This document shows positions 21,135-33,312 of a stretch of DNA of 64,000 nucleotides, one piece after another. The DNA is taken from NCBI RefSeq assembly GCF_000315625.1, contig NW_005434665.1, positions 426,882 to 490,881 on the forward strand. Direction: 5' to 3'. This stretch comes from Guillardia theta CCMP2712. Its lineage: Eukaryota > Cryptophyceae > Pyrenomonadales > Geminigeraceae. The notes beneath the pieces were generated by a model, which saw only the letters and a program-made list of their open reading frames with translations, was not told the DNA's origin and searched no databases. The position numbers and the translations under genes were made by a program. Position 1 is the first letter of the stretch. Every line of letters begins with the position of its first letter.

Positions 21135-24100
21135 TTAAGCTAGCGGATCTGTCGGCTTCCCTGTCGACTCGTCGATCCATGCTTCCCCGTTCCACACGAT
21201 GCGCTTGCCGTCCTTGACCCTGTACGTCCCAGGGGAGAACCTGATCCCGGTATGCCAGTTGACACCGGCCTAGCATACTTCATCTCAGCCAAGAAGAAGA
21301 AGAGGCAACAAAGGGCAGGAAGGAGACAGGAAACGAAGCAAAGGAGGAGGAAACTTGAAGATTGGCGCAGAGGAGGAGCAGACGAGATGAGAGGAGTGAT
21401 GAGGGTGTGGGGTACGCTGGAAGCAACAAGGGATACCTGCGTGCCAGACTCGAACTTGAACTGCTCAGTCAGTTCCATCACCTACAAATAGGAGGTGAGG
21501 CATGAAGGCAAAAGGGAGGGAGTTCAACCTCCCCAAAGTGAGCGTTCCTCTTCTGCTGGTTGGCCCACCCCGACAGCTCGTGGGTCCAATGCACCAGGAA
21601 GTGGAACGGCAGGACGGCGAACTTGAACTGCTTGTAGAAGAGGCTGAGCACGTGCTGGGGCAGGAATCAGACGCGAGAATCGCACTGCAAAACGTCACCT
21701 GGGCCTTGTCGTTGCCGTAGTGGATGAATCTCTCGTCGAAGAACGGCATCTGCCATGAGCAAGCGAGCTCAGCTCCCCGCACTGATTCAGCAAGCTCTCT
21801 CAGAGGTACCGAGGAAGTAGCCCCTAGCAGGTAAGGCTCGCACGGCCAGCGGTAGTCTGCGAGATAGGACTGGGTGGCATTGTACCAGGCATCGTAGTTG
21901 AGGCAGCTGCACCAGTTTCCATAACTACGTGACTGCTCAATCCTCCTCCTCACCTGAACGCTGGCCAGAACTCATCCTTTCCTGAAAGAATTGGCTTTAT
22001 CTTGGCAGCTCGTAGCAGCGTCATCAGATCGTCCTTGTCCACAGGAAACTGAGTCTCCTGCTCCCCGGCGTCAACAAAAGTGAAGAGGTCGCGAGGAAGC
22101 GGCAATCTGCATGCCACACCGTAGAGGCTGCTGCCCCAACACCCTGGAAGGCAGGGATCGTGAAGACATGGTTCTTGGACATCACCCGAAGGACGTTGAT
22201 CTTGCATGCTATCAACTGCTGGCGGCGAGGACAGGAGATGAAACCTGAGATTGCAGCGACTTGTAGAATCCCGGGTCAGGGATAAGGTCGATGTCGAGGA
22301 GGAAAACAAAAGTAGACTGCAACAGTCCAGTCACGGCAAGAAGGGATAGGGGTCCAACCCCTCTGACAAACCTTGACAGTTTCCAAGGCCAAGTTTCTGA
22401 GAATATTTGCCGGGTACGTGGTGGCATCCCTTGCCTTGAAGCAAGGAGAGTCAGTGAGGGAACCAAATGCAGGGAGCAAAGATCACATTGGCCAATATCA
22501 AGTGATAGTTCTTCCTTCCCTCGACGTCAAGAGCCTTCACAAATCGATCGACAAGCTCCTTCTCTTCCAGCTTGTTCCGAATATAGATACAGGCAACCTG
22601 TAGACCAGTCATTGCTTCCCAATCGGAGCATCATCATCGACCATCGGCCCTGCCCATCGCCTGAAGTAACTTTGCAGACGATCTTACAGAAACATCAGAG
22701 AACAGACGAGAGAACTGAAATGACGATACCAAGTCGATCCACGGTGAGATGGGTGCTGATGGAGATATCGTCTCCTGACATTATCCCTCCTCCAGTCCTC
22801 ACGTCCATCTCCCCAATGAACTGCTCCCGTGGAACCCGAGACATCTGCGGGGCCGAGGCGTCACTTGATAGCTTCGTAGGTAGCTACTGCTAGACCTTGC
22901 TGATCGCAGCTTCGTCGGGTCGCTTTCCTACTTGTCGCATTTTCCCTCCTGACTCTGCAGGTGCAGGTCAGCACCCACTCGATGAGACAACATGAAGCCG
23001 ACCTGAGGCCCCTCCCTGCATCTGGTTTCCAACAGCATTATCCTGGCCAATCACCCGGAGATCGGAGGAGGAGGACGAGGAGGACGAGGAGGATAAAGAA
23101 GAGGGAGAGAGGGAGGATGGAGAGAGGGAGGATGGAGAGAGGGAGGATGGGGAGAGGGAGGACGGCGAGAATGAAGAATATGGTGACATCTTGTTTGATG
23201 ATTCTTGCCCTCCAATTGAATTTCCAGCAAGGCTAATGGAAGGAAGCAGCCCTGGTTGCTGCAAATTTTCCTTACGAAGTTCTTCTTGCTTAGCCTGCAC
23301 TGCTTGTGCACCGGAGCTTGAAATCGAGCTTCCCATCCCCTTGTAGCGATCAAGACCCCAAGCTGGTGGAACTCATCACTCGTTTGCTCAGTCCCATTGA
23401 GTTTCCTCACCAGCAGCATCCGGACTACCACTCGCTTTTGCCGGCACATTGAAGATCTCCTGCAGTGGTTAGTGAGCTTGTTCGAACACCTATCTGATGT
23501 AAGATAGCTTTCATGTAACACGTACCTTCTTCTCTACTGCAGCATCCTTAGCAGGAATAGGGTTCCACTCAATCGGCCATGGATCATTATTCCACACAAA
23601 TCTCTTCACCTCTACGATAAACAGCTTAAGCAAGTGTCTTAAGAATAGTGAATTTTTCTTACCTCTACCTTGATACATCAAACGTCTGGCAACATCCTGA
23701 TTGAAAGAGAAGAAAACAGCTTCTGCCGAAGCTCGATGTACGAATTTCTGGACATTCACTTTACCATCATGCCACCACACCTCCCAGTCTTCCGCTGCCG
23801 CTGCCGCTGGCAACGCAACTTTGTCTTTGAGCAGGTTCTCCAGCTTGTCCGGGTCCAGGGTGAGTTGCTTCTCAAGAGGCTTGAGATTGGCAGCTTGCAC
23901 ACGCTTCAGGTCCTGCTCGAAGTGAAAGTATTCCTGCGTAGGCCTCTGCGAGATCAGCCTTGTCGTGTTCCCCAGCAGTCTCATGTTGAGATTCGGAGCT
24001 GAAAGGATCTGGTTGTGCCGGAACGCTATCGCCGAGTCATCGATCTTCCTGTCGGCAGCTGCTGAAGAGCCTTCAGCCGACGATTTCGATTGAAGCGGTG

Positions 24101-24407
24101 CCCCCTCTCCGTACAGGTAATCGTTTCCCCTGATCGAAGGAGCTCGAGCAGCCATGCTCGCGACTGAAGGATAGTTTCTCGCAGGTTGCTGAGCAGCAGG
24201 ATCCTTTTTGGAAGCCTTCTGAGCCACAGCTCCTTCCACCTTCATGACTTCCGAATTCAGAATGGACCGCCTGATCTCCTCCTCTGTTTGAATGAGGTTT
24301 GCACGTTTGCTTTGCAGGTTATGTAACTCGTTCGAATAATACAGCAGTGATATCAGTGTCAGCAGCTCCATCACCGCAACCACCACAACCCCGCTCCGCA
24401 CGTTCAT
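21135..24407 (-). CDS. Golgi GT49-type glycosyltransferase (B4GAT1/LARGE-like), multi-exon
   Basis: Translation starts at ATG 24407. Residues 5-25 form a type II signal anchor (VVVVAVMELLTLISLLYY) followed by a stem. A later exon has SPSSL/Ser-rich repeats (about 23060-23200), then the catalytic domain: DDISISTHLTVDRL, VACIYIRNKLEEKELVDRF, DATTYPANILRNLALETVK, the DxD motif in VFLLDIDLIPDPGFY, KNHVFTIPAF, DYRWPCEPYLLG, PFFDERFIHYGNDKAQ and FAVLPFHFLVHWTHELSGW, ending PTDPLA and TAA (21137-21135). These match glycosyltransferase family 49 (beta-1,3-glucuronyltransferases acting on matriglycan-type glycans in animals). The algal substrate is unknown. Two introns are only 29 nt (21925-21953 and 22216-22244). 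One junction, after the VDRL exon near 22750, is not resolved, and the long stem could belong to a second gene. Confidence 0.75.
23055..23170. repeat. Repeat encoding Ser/Pro-rich stem of the glycosyltransferase
   Basis: A 15-bp unit (GGAGAGAGGGAGGAT) is repeated about five times next to GGAGGAC units. On the minus strand it reads as five LSPSS repeats and a Ser run, in frame with flanking coding sequence, so it is probably translated. Confidence 0.6.
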
Positions 24408-25094
24408 GGTTGCGCGTTTTCGCAATCCTTCAACTACTATAGAGCATGTTTCATCTTCCGCATCCGGTTTGATTCCACCTTTGTTCCGATCGAGCTATCC
24501 GTCATGCTCTTGTACAGTTTGGATCAGGGTCCATGACAGCAGTAAGAAATAATGATTCCTTGCTACTAAAAATGTTTGTTGGTCACCTAATCTTCTTGTA
24601 TACAACTACCTTCCTCCTCCTCTCCTCTCCTCTCCTCCTCTCCTCTCCTCTCCTCTCCTCTCCTCTCCTCTCCTCTCCTTTGAACTTTCTCATTCCCTCA
24701 TGACTTTCCCCATGCGAACACTCGCCACGCAAATCTTTCCGCAAACAGTTCACGACCACCCCACCCACACTCTCCCCATGAAATACCCCAATGAGTACCG
24801 AAAACCACCCACCCCATTCACCCAATACACATTAAACATTACCCCTAGAATTCTGCACCCTCCCCAATACTTCCGCTACCCCCTACTTGACTGTTATTAT
24901 TGGGACTTTCAAGGGTACATTGACCACCCTACCAATCTATTCACATCCAACCACCCAAGGTGAATGGTTGTTTAATGCGACCGACAATATTTTATTGTCA
25001 GAGTCCCAGAGATTTATAGAAACTTTACTGCACCCTCACAGTGCTGCCTATCCGATTTTGCTGTCCGATTTTGTGGTTTCAGTGGAAGGCGGCC
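24408..25094. other. Divergent promoter region with CT repeat and ACCCC-rich tract
   Basis: It contains a pure CTCCT repeat (about 24610-24680) and then a plus-strand ACCCC/CACCC-rich tract (24745-24960). It separates the glycosyltransferase (-) and TRIP4 (+) starts. Confidence 0.5.
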
Positions 25095-27799
25095 ATGGAA
25101 GAATGGGCGCGAAGAAGGATGGAGGAGATGGGGGGACCGGAGGCGGCAGAAGTCTGCGACTTCATCCTTAGCCTTGAGGTCAGTTGATCCTCCATCACAT
25201 CTAACCGAGCTCCACTTGTCTTCTCGACCTGACATGCGAAGAGTTTGTTTGACGCATGCTTTGGCTTGTACATTGCTCCCCACTAGAGGTTGGTTCGCAT
25301 GGTTCAGAGCTGTTTGTGTCCTCTTTCTGTTGTTCCGACTGCTATTCATTGTCATTCCACCGCTAGCTGCATCTTGATCCATCCCGATAATCAAATCAGA
25401 TCCCATCTCATCCCTTCGAGAATCCCTTGGTTATCATCCTAACCTTGACTCGCGGCAGGATGAAAACATTTTGAGAGAGACCGTTCATGCCATCTTCCAC
25501 TCAGCTAAAGATGCGGATCTCTTCTTGTCAGAGCTGGCGAAGAAGCGATCTGAAAGCAAGGCAGGACCTGCTGCATCCGCTGAGGAGAGGAATACGCAAC
25601 GAGATGCAGGGGACGATCAGAAGCAGCGGGCTTCATCCGGACGAACGACCAGGAACGATGGCTCTGACTGGTTCGCTAAAGCCGGACAAAAAGCTGCAGA
25701 CGAGGAAAGCGCAAGAGCAAGATTGCAGAGGAATTTGAATCGGTCATGCTCCCCTGAGCCAAAGACAGAGGAGGCATCGAAGAATCCTGTGGAATTGGAA
25801 AGCACGAATATGAAAGCCTACCAGAAAGGCGAAGATGAAAACGAATTTGCAGGGCTGGCAGTTGAAAAGAAGTCAAAGAAGAAGAACAAGAATGCTGTCG
25901 GAAATGGTCAAGCTTTTAGTGAATCAAGCAGCTCCGGAAATAAGGATAGTGCCCCATCAAAGCCGAAGCTCAGCCGGTAACATGGTTGCAACATTTCCGG
26001 TAGACTGAATCCTTTCGTTTGTAGCGCCGCACGAGCAGAAATGTTGTCGTCTATCTCAGGTGAAGCTTTCTTAGTTCCTGGACGGCATCCTTGCAAATGG
26101 GTGGGGAATGGCGACGAATACAAACTAGTTGGAAACTGCATGGATTGTGGAAAGATTCTTTCAAACCAGGTAGGTGACTTTACCTCGTACTTCAGATTTG
26201 CTGAAACTCAGAGTCCAACAGGAGGGAAAAGGTCCCTGCCTAGTCTGTGGGTCTGAACAAGTGTACATTGCTGATGGCGACTGCATGCTGGATGGGACCC
26301 CCGTGAATCAGACTCTTCTCGCAAAGCGCCGAAGGGGAGCAGGAAATGAGAATGAGATAGACGAACTTGATTTGCAGGTGGGTTTAGCTAATCCGAATCT
26401 TGTGGTATTCTGCTCTGATCTTGTTTTTTTGCAAAAACTGATTCTGCTTTGTATGCCTTGTCCGTTTTGTTTGTTTGTCCTTTCCAAGGTGCTTAGTTCA
26501 TTAAAACCTTTTTTACAGTTGCGTGAGAGAAATGAAGGAGAAGCGGAAGCATTCCTGAGTGCACTGGACCTCCGTGATCGTTTGATAGATTTTGAGCAGA
26601 ACAGAGCTGCACGTACCACAGTAATCGACGACCAGGCTGATTTCTTCGATAGCTCTTCGCACTGGCTAACCAAGGATCAGCGTGAAAGCGCAATGAGGGC
26701 AGAAAAAGCCTTCATGGATCGTCTCAACAAGGGGAGAAATTCAGATCCTGTCATGTTTTCGATAGATTTTGCAGGACGTAAGATTGTCGAAGGAGACATT
26801 CAGCACGAGGCAATGGACGCCGACGTCACTTCAGGTCCTGCTCGCATCGACTCGGAATCGCAGGGAGTTCAGGCTGCCAGCACTCCATTGGCTTCTCTGT
26901 CTCATGCTGGAGCAGCCCCGAAGGGCCCGAAGATCGATCTGATGGGTCCGACGTTGCAGCAGGACATGTACTTGGGGGCTCAGTACAGTCGGCCACAGGG
27001 CCCGGTGTCCCTCAAGAATGACAATCTCTATGGAAGGTCTCGGGAGATCTACGAGCTGCTGACAGAAATTTTCAAGCCTTCCAGCAAAGACAAGATGAAG
27101 GTGGAAGAGTCGTCTTCAAGGAGCGGGAATATCTTGCAGCATGAAAGGGACGATCCAGCCGCTCTGATGAGCATGGACGTGCCTGAATCGATCAGGGAGA
27201 TGGAGAACTACTGTGATGACCCGAATCAATCAGACGACACGCGCAGCGAGTATGAGGAGGCATCCAACTACACGGGCCTCGGTGACATCGTCACGGACCA
27301 CTCGGACGACCAAGGCGTCTGCCTTTCAATGCACCAACCATGGGCTTCTTTGGTAGTTCACGGGATCAAGAAGGTGGAAGGACGAGGATGGTCGACCTCT
27401 CACCGGGGGCGCCTGTGGATCGCAGCTACCAAGCGGAGACCGTTGCAGAGCGAGGTTGACGCTGTTCTTCAGCAGTACGAGGAGCTGCGTCAGCTGCAAG
27501 GGTTCCGCGAGCCCGAGATGCTGCTCCCCGAGCACTACCCAACTTCCGTCCTGCTTGGATGTGTGGATGTTGTGGACTGTGTCTCCCGAGAGTCGTTCCC
27601 TCCTGATGCAGACGAAGAGAAGACAGAGTGTGCCTATGGTTTCATCCTGGACAAACCTTGCCGGCTGTCCATCACACCTAAGGTAAACCAACGAAGGATG
27701 TGATGTTCGGTGTGACGTTCATGTCAGATTCTTGGCCAACCAAAGATCTGGCCGCTAGAGACGCAAGTGCTTGCTCGAGCGCAGAAGCAGCTGAGGTAG
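25095..27799 (+). CDS. TRIP4: TRIP4 / activating signal cointegrator 1 (ASC-1), 6 exons
   Basis: Exons: 25095-25178, 25459-25976, 26025-26169, 26222-26377, 26519-27682, 27728-27799; phases fit, 712 residues (human about 581). The N-terminal helices EVCDFILSLE and FLSELAKKRSE match the TRIP4 N-terminal domain. A C2HC5 zinc finger follows, with HPCKWVGNGDEYKLVGNC, MDCGKIL and GPCLVCGSEQ. The C-terminal ASCH domain opens with CLSMHQPWASLVVHGIKKVE, then GRLWIAA, SVLLGCVDVVDC and LGQPKIWPLETQ. In animals TRIP4 binds ASCC1-3, where it acts in transcription, alkylation repair and rescue of collided ribosomes; ASCH folds bind RNA. The extra length is in low-complexity linkers. The start follows a TTTCAG, so a 5' UTR intron or extra exon is possible. 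Confidence 0.93.
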
Positions 27800-28107
27800 G
27801 CAGTGACCTCCACATGGTTTCAGGACTGACTCGTTCACGCTTGTAGGTATGTAGTTCCTGTGCGATAGCAAGAACCGGCTTAGCGACGATCGCTGTAATT
27901 TCAGAAGGGTGCATAGAACAAGAAACATCTCAAACAAACATTCAAATCAACCATGCTACCAAGAGGAGATGGGAATTGGAGCTTTCGAGCATGCAAACAA
28001 AACATTACAGCTTTGCAGTGATTGTATTGAAAAATGTTGTTAGTACTCTTGTCCAAAGTACTAGGACTCGTTGATGAAGCTTGTCTTGGGCGTTGCAAGA
28101 GACCTGT
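27800..28107. other. Convergent 3' region
   Basis: The space between two convergent stop codons (27799 and 28108). It probably holds both 3' UTRs and polyadenylation sites; no gene seen. Confidence 0.5.
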
Positions 28108-28726
28108 TCAAGGAATGTCTGTCTCTTGAAACTTGCCAAGAGCAACGACAGGCTCTGGCAAGCTAGAATCTAACTGAATAAATGAGGCCATCCTTGAAGT
28201 TGGTGTCCGCTCTGGAAAACCTTCCAAGATTTCCAACTCCTCAGATAGCGGCTTGGGATAAGCATTGTATGTATCGGGTGAGAGAATGACATGGCACGTA
28301 AGAAGATCGCCCAGTTGCACTTTGTGCTTGACGGCAGCTTCATACAAAGTTTGTCCATGAAAAGCAGCGACTCTGTATCGTTCACCTGAAAAGGCAATCA
28401 GAATTGAACGAAAAGGAGCAGGGACGCCGAGCAAAAACGCGGGCTAGCATACCGAGGTTGTTGCTGAAGGTGATATGGACAAGTCTGTCGCGCGCGTGTG
28501 GGACTGGAGACAGCGTCTTGACCTTTCCGCTCATGCTCATTGCACGGCACTGCGTTCCTACTTCATTGCGAGGGACGGTAGGATAGGCTTGATGCCTGGA
28601 GGCGTTATGGGAGAGGGTATACGACAAGCTCCTTGAGAGGATGCTCGAAGTGAGAGGAGCCGGCGAGGATCTTGACATTGATGCCATAGAGCAGCGCGCA
28701 GCCGCAGAGGAGAAGCGGCGCAGCAT
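28108..28726 (-). CDS. Cysteine-less mitochondrial ferredoxin-like protein, candidate complex I bridge subunit C1-FDX
   Basis: Two exons, 28726-28453 and 28385-28108, encode 183 residues. The first 60 are rich in Arg/Ser with no acids (MLRRFSSAAARC, LSRSLSYTLS), a typical mitochondrial presequence. The rest follows the adrenodoxin pattern: VHITFSNNLGERYRVAAFHG, QTLYEAAVKHKVQL, LLTCHVILSPDTYNAYPKPL, SEELEILEGF, TPTSRMASFIQLDSSLP and VVALGKFQETDIP. Only one of the four Cys that hold a 2Fe-2S cluster is left (TCHV), so no cluster should form. Plant complex I has a ferredoxin-like bridge subunit with changed ligands that, as I recall, also ends in DIP. I infer this is its orthologue; a degenerate paralogue of mitochondrial ferredoxin is the alternative. 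Confidence 0.65.
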
Positions 28727-29269
28727 TGTTCCTATAAGTGGATATAAAGATTGTACTGACAAAGTGCTTGTGGGGGTATTTGTAATATGAATCAGAGTGG
28801 CGACGTATATTCGTACTGTGGAGAACAGTTTTAAACTCTGGTTATCTTGTACTGAAAATGTGTACCGTAAATAAAATCTCTCGAAGAAATGCGATCTGTG
28901 GAGCATTTATAATGTTTATACTAAGAAGTAAAAGTTTTAAAAAGGCAGGTACAGATTTTTACGTAGTTAAGTTTTATAATAGGAAAGGGTTTTAAAAGAT
29001 GTTCCCCCGTACCGGTCGCTTCCACCACAACAAGAAGGGTAGAGGTTAGAATCAAAGTACCGGTCGTGTTGAGGGTTGAAGCCGGGGATCTTTCCAGTGG
29101 GGTAGAGACACACAGGAATGAAAATCCTGGGGTGGGGGGTGGGACGGACAGTATTTAGATGGGGTGAATCAATCGATTTCAAGGGGTAGGGGTGGGTGGA
29201 TTATTTATAGGGGATAGGGAGGGGTTCTTTTTTTGAATTTCGAATCTAAGCAACGGGAGGTTCACCGCC
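28727..29269. promoter_or_regulatory. Divergent spacer with GGGGTA-rich tract upstream of SMC4
   Basis: An AT-rich section (28850-28990) is followed by a G-rich tract with GGGGTAGAG, GGGGTGGGGGGTGGG and AAGGGGTAGGGGTGGG (29085-29222). The tract ends about 45 bp before the SMC4 ATG. A promoter role is inferred from position only. Confidence 0.4.
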
Positions 29270-32200
29270 ATGGCTGTGAAGAGCGAGGGAGAGGGGGGAG
29301 GAGACGCCATGAGGGCAGAGAACGCAGGAAGTTCTACTTCTAAGAGACTGATCATCACTCATATGACTCTTGAGAACTTCAAGAGCTATGCTGGAATCCA
29401 GGAGATTGGTCCTTTCCACAAGGTGTGGATATGTTATGTCCTGGTTTGTGCGTCTCGATGCTAACCTTCTCCTCGTCATTCAGAAATTCTCTTCTGTTGT
29501 TGGACCAAATGGAAGTGGAAAGAGCAATGTCATCGACGCCATGTTGTTTGTCTTCGGCAAGAGGGCTAAGCAGCTTCGATTGAACAAGGTATGGATCATA
29601 AATATTCTGGTCGCATATAATTCTATGTTCCTTGTTGCAGGTTTCGGAGCTCATCCATAAGTCAGAGAGTCACATGAACCTTCAGAGCTGCAAGGTCTCC
29701 GTCCACTTTGTTGAGATCAAGAACGAAGACAATGGAACGGACGAGTTTGACATCATCCCTGGCAGCGAACTAGAAGTCTCTCGTGCGGCCTTCTCGGACA
29801 ATTCGAACAAATACTACATCAATGGCCGTTCGAGCAACTACAAGGAGGTTACAAGCCTCCTCAAAGAGAAGGGAATCGATCTGGATCACAACAGGTTCTT
29901 GATCTTGCAAGGAGAGGTGGAACAGATATCTCTCATGCCCCCAAAAGCTCGCAATGAGCATGAGACCGGAATGCTCGAGTACCTGGAGGACATCATCGGT
30001 TCAAACAGGCTGATTGAGGCGATTGAGTCAGCTGCAAAGGAGGTTGATGTCTTGAATGAGGAGAGGGGGCAGAAAGTGAACAAGTTGAAGATTGTCCAGA
30101 AGGATAGAGACAACTTGGGAAGTGCGAAGGAGGAGGCTGAAGAGTATCTTAACCAACAGAAGAAATTGATCTCCAAGAAAGCCGTTCTGTACCAAATCCA
30201 CTTGCAAGAGGCCCATGAGCAGCAGGTAAAGGAGCAGGAGAAGAAGACAAAGCTTGAAGAGAAGATTGCAGCTGAGAAGGACAAGTTGGAAGAATCACAG
30301 AAGCGCGTTGAGGAGATGACCACCGAGTACAATAAGGAGAAGGAGGGTTATGAGCAATTAGAGGCTGAGCTCCGACAAAGCAAAGAGGAATTTTCTGTTT
30401 TCGAAAGGAAGGATGTCAAGTACAAAGAGGACATCAAGCACTTGAAAGCCAAAGAGAAGAAGTTGAGAGAGACTGCAGTGAAGGAGAAAGAAAAGGCTGA
30501 AAAGGCAAAAGAGTCCATTTCAAAGCAAGAGAAATCCATTGTTGAGGCTGAAAAGACTGTTCAGAGAATGGAGTCTTTGATTCCTGGCGAGCAAGAGATC
30601 TTGGACGGCTTGTACGAAGCTACCAAGGAAGAGACCGAAGCTCTTCGTGCTCAGCTTGCCAAGGCTCAGGAGGAGCTGACTCCCTGGATGCAAATGACAA
30701 ATGAGGCGCAGAGCTCCGTGGACATTGTTAGAGCCGAGATTGAGCTTCTTGAAAGCAAAGAGAAGAAAGCCAAGCAGGCCCTGATGGAGGCTGAGCAGCG
30801 CCTCAAGGAGGCTGAGCCCAAACGCAAGGAGAAGCAGAATAACCTCAAGTCCAAGCAAGCAGCCATCTCCAAGACCAAGAAATCGATCGAAGAAGCTCAG
30901 GAGGAACTTGGCTCTCTGGAAGAGCGCGAGAAATCCCTCAGGGAGTCTGTTCGCTCTGCTCGCACTAAGCTTGAAGATTCGAAATCTGCCCAGAAAGCCT
31001 CTTCGTCTCAGAGTACCGTCCTCAAGGTCCTCATGGAAGCCAAGAAGTCTGGAAAGATTGCCGGCATTTACGGCAGACTGGGAGACCTCGGATCCATTGA
31101 CGCGAAGTATGATGTTGCTATCTCGACGGCCTGCGGTGCTTTGAATCACATCCTCGTCGAGAACACTGCTGTCGCGCAGAGATGCTGCGACCTGTTGAGG
31201 TCAACTGGCGCTGGAGTATCCACTTTCATCATGCTCGACAAGCAGAACCACCTGGCCGACAAGATGAGGAAGAACGCTGATGCCTTTCCTGCAGCAAGGC
31301 TCTTCGATCTGGTGCAGCCTCGTGAGGAGAAGTTTCTGCCCGCCTTCTACTTTGCCCTCCGTGACACGCTGGTAGCCTCTGATCTGGATGAGGCTATGCA
31401 GATCGCCTACCAGGGAAAGAGCTCCACTGGAGGAGCCAAGTTCCGTGTGGTGACGCTGGAAGGAGCTTTGATCGACACTTCGGGAACTATGTCCGGAGGA
31501 GGAGCCAAGGTTGCAAAGGGAGGCATGTCGTCGGTCCAGAGCGATCCTGATGCTCTCTCCGCCAAAGAGATTGAAAGCCTCGAGAAGAAGCTGGCAAAGG
31601 AGAGCGACGAACTGACCAGCTTGAGGACTCGCCAGCAGCTGCTCGAGAAGAGCCTTGAGACCATGAACAAGGAGTTGAGGCAGTTACAGGCCGACGTGGA
31701 GAAACTCGAGCTGGAACTCTCTGAGCTGTCAAAGGAGGAGGCCGAGACCAAGGCCAACATGGAGGTCTACAAGGCCGAGGCCAAGTCCAACCCTGAAGAT
31801 GCAAAGAAGGTCAAGGAACTGAGCAAGGCGCTGTCTCAGAACGAGGACGCCCTGCAGAAGGCGAAGAAGAAGTCGGACGCTGCAGAGGAGAAGTGCAAGG
31901 CGATCCAGGATGAGATCATGAATGCCGGAGGCGAGAAGTTGAAGATGCAGAAGAAGAAGGTGGAAGGCATGACTGCGGCCCTCGAAGAAGCGAACTCGTC
32001 CATTAACAAGGGAAAGGTTTCCTTGAAGTCGCTGGCCAAGACCATCGAGAAGTCCGAGGCTGCTGCCAAGTCTGCAGAGGAAGATGCTGACGCGGCTGTG
32101 GAGGAGCTGAAGGCGCTCAAGGAGGAGTACAAGGGCATTGAGGAGGCAGCGATGAAAGTGATGGAGGTCTACCAGAAGACTCAGGAGATGCTGGACCAGA

Positions 32201-33204
32201 AGAAGGAGCACATGACTGGGATCGAGAAAGACTACGATAAGGTCAAGTCTGCTTTGGCAAAGCTTCGGGCTGCTCAAGTCGACATCGAGAATGAGCTTCA
32301 GGACGCTGAGAAGGCTCTCAAGGAAGTGTCGGAGAGGTCAAAGCACTGGACTTCCAAGCTGGAGGCCTTGCGTGAGGAGTATGAGCAAGAGTTTGAGGAG
32401 ATGGAGGAGGCGAAGGCATCGAACGTGGAGGAGATGGAGGAGGACGAGGAGAAGGACGTGAGCGAAGACGCGAAGAAGGTCTGGGATTTGACCGCTGAGT
32501 CACTTGCCAAGTTCAACATGAAGAATCTCAAGTATGAGATCACGACCATCGAGGAAGTTCTTCAGCGCATGAACCCTAACATGGGGGCCATTGCAGAATG
32601 GCGCAAGAAAGACGCAGAGTTCAAGGAGCGGCAGGCGGAGCTTGATGCTGTGACGGAGAAGAGAGACGCGATGCGAGGGACGCATGACAACCTGAGGAAG
32701 CAGAGGCTGGACGAGTTCATGACGGGCTTCAGTATCATCTCCATGCGACTCAAGGAGATGTACCAAATGATCACGCTGGGTGGCGATGCCGAGCTCGAGC
32801 TTGTGGACTCCCTCGATCCTTTCTCGGAGGGCATCGTCTTCAGCGTCAGGCCTCCCAAGAAGTCCTGGAAGAACATCTCCAACCTCTCCGGAGGCGAGAA
32901 GACGCTCTCCTCGCTCTCTCTGGTCTTTGCCCTGCATCACTACAAGCCAACCCCGCTGTACGTCATGGATGAGATCGACGCGGCTCTCGACTTCAAGAAC
33001 GTCAGCATCGTTGCCAACTACATCAAGGAACGGACACAAGACGCCCAGTTCATTATCATCTCTCTTCGCAACAACATGTTCGAGCTGGCGGACAGGTTGG
33101 TCGGCATCTACAAGACTCATCACTGCACCAAGAGCGTCACCATCAACCCTTCCCTGCTTGCTGCTCATCTGCCCCCTGTCGCCACCGTCGGCGGGAATGA
33201 GTAA
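29270..33204 (+). CDS. SMC4: Condensin subunit SMC4, 3 exons
   Basis: Exons: 29270-29422, 29484-29588, 29641-33204; 1273 residues, close to human SMC4 (about 1288). SMC4 pairs with SMC2 in condensin, which folds mitotic chromosomes using ATP. Seen: the N-terminal ATPase part with MTLENFKSYAG, the Walker A motif GPNGSGKSN, and ETGMLEYLEDIIGSNR; a long coiled coil; the hinge with GRLGDLGSIDAKYDVAIS and DTSGTMSGGG; a second coiled coil with an acidic patch; then the signature NLSGGEKTLSSLSL, Walker B PLYVMDEIDAALDF and SLRNNMFELADRLVGIYK. The SELIHKS and HNRFLILQGEVEQISLM segments and the hinge fit SMC4 better than SMC1-3. The two introns are both in the first 90 codons. Confidence 0.97.
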
Positions 33205-33312
33205 CTTGTCAATCAGGGACTTCACTAACTTAAAGTAAACCCTTTGTAACGTTACACGTCTCCTGCTCTTCACCCCCTCAGCGACTCGTCGCCTGTCTAA
33301 GAGGTTCTCCTT

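Noticed and set aside
30520..33273. Several 150-257-residue minus-strand frames
   Set aside because: Antisense shadows of SMC4 coiled-coil coding sequence.
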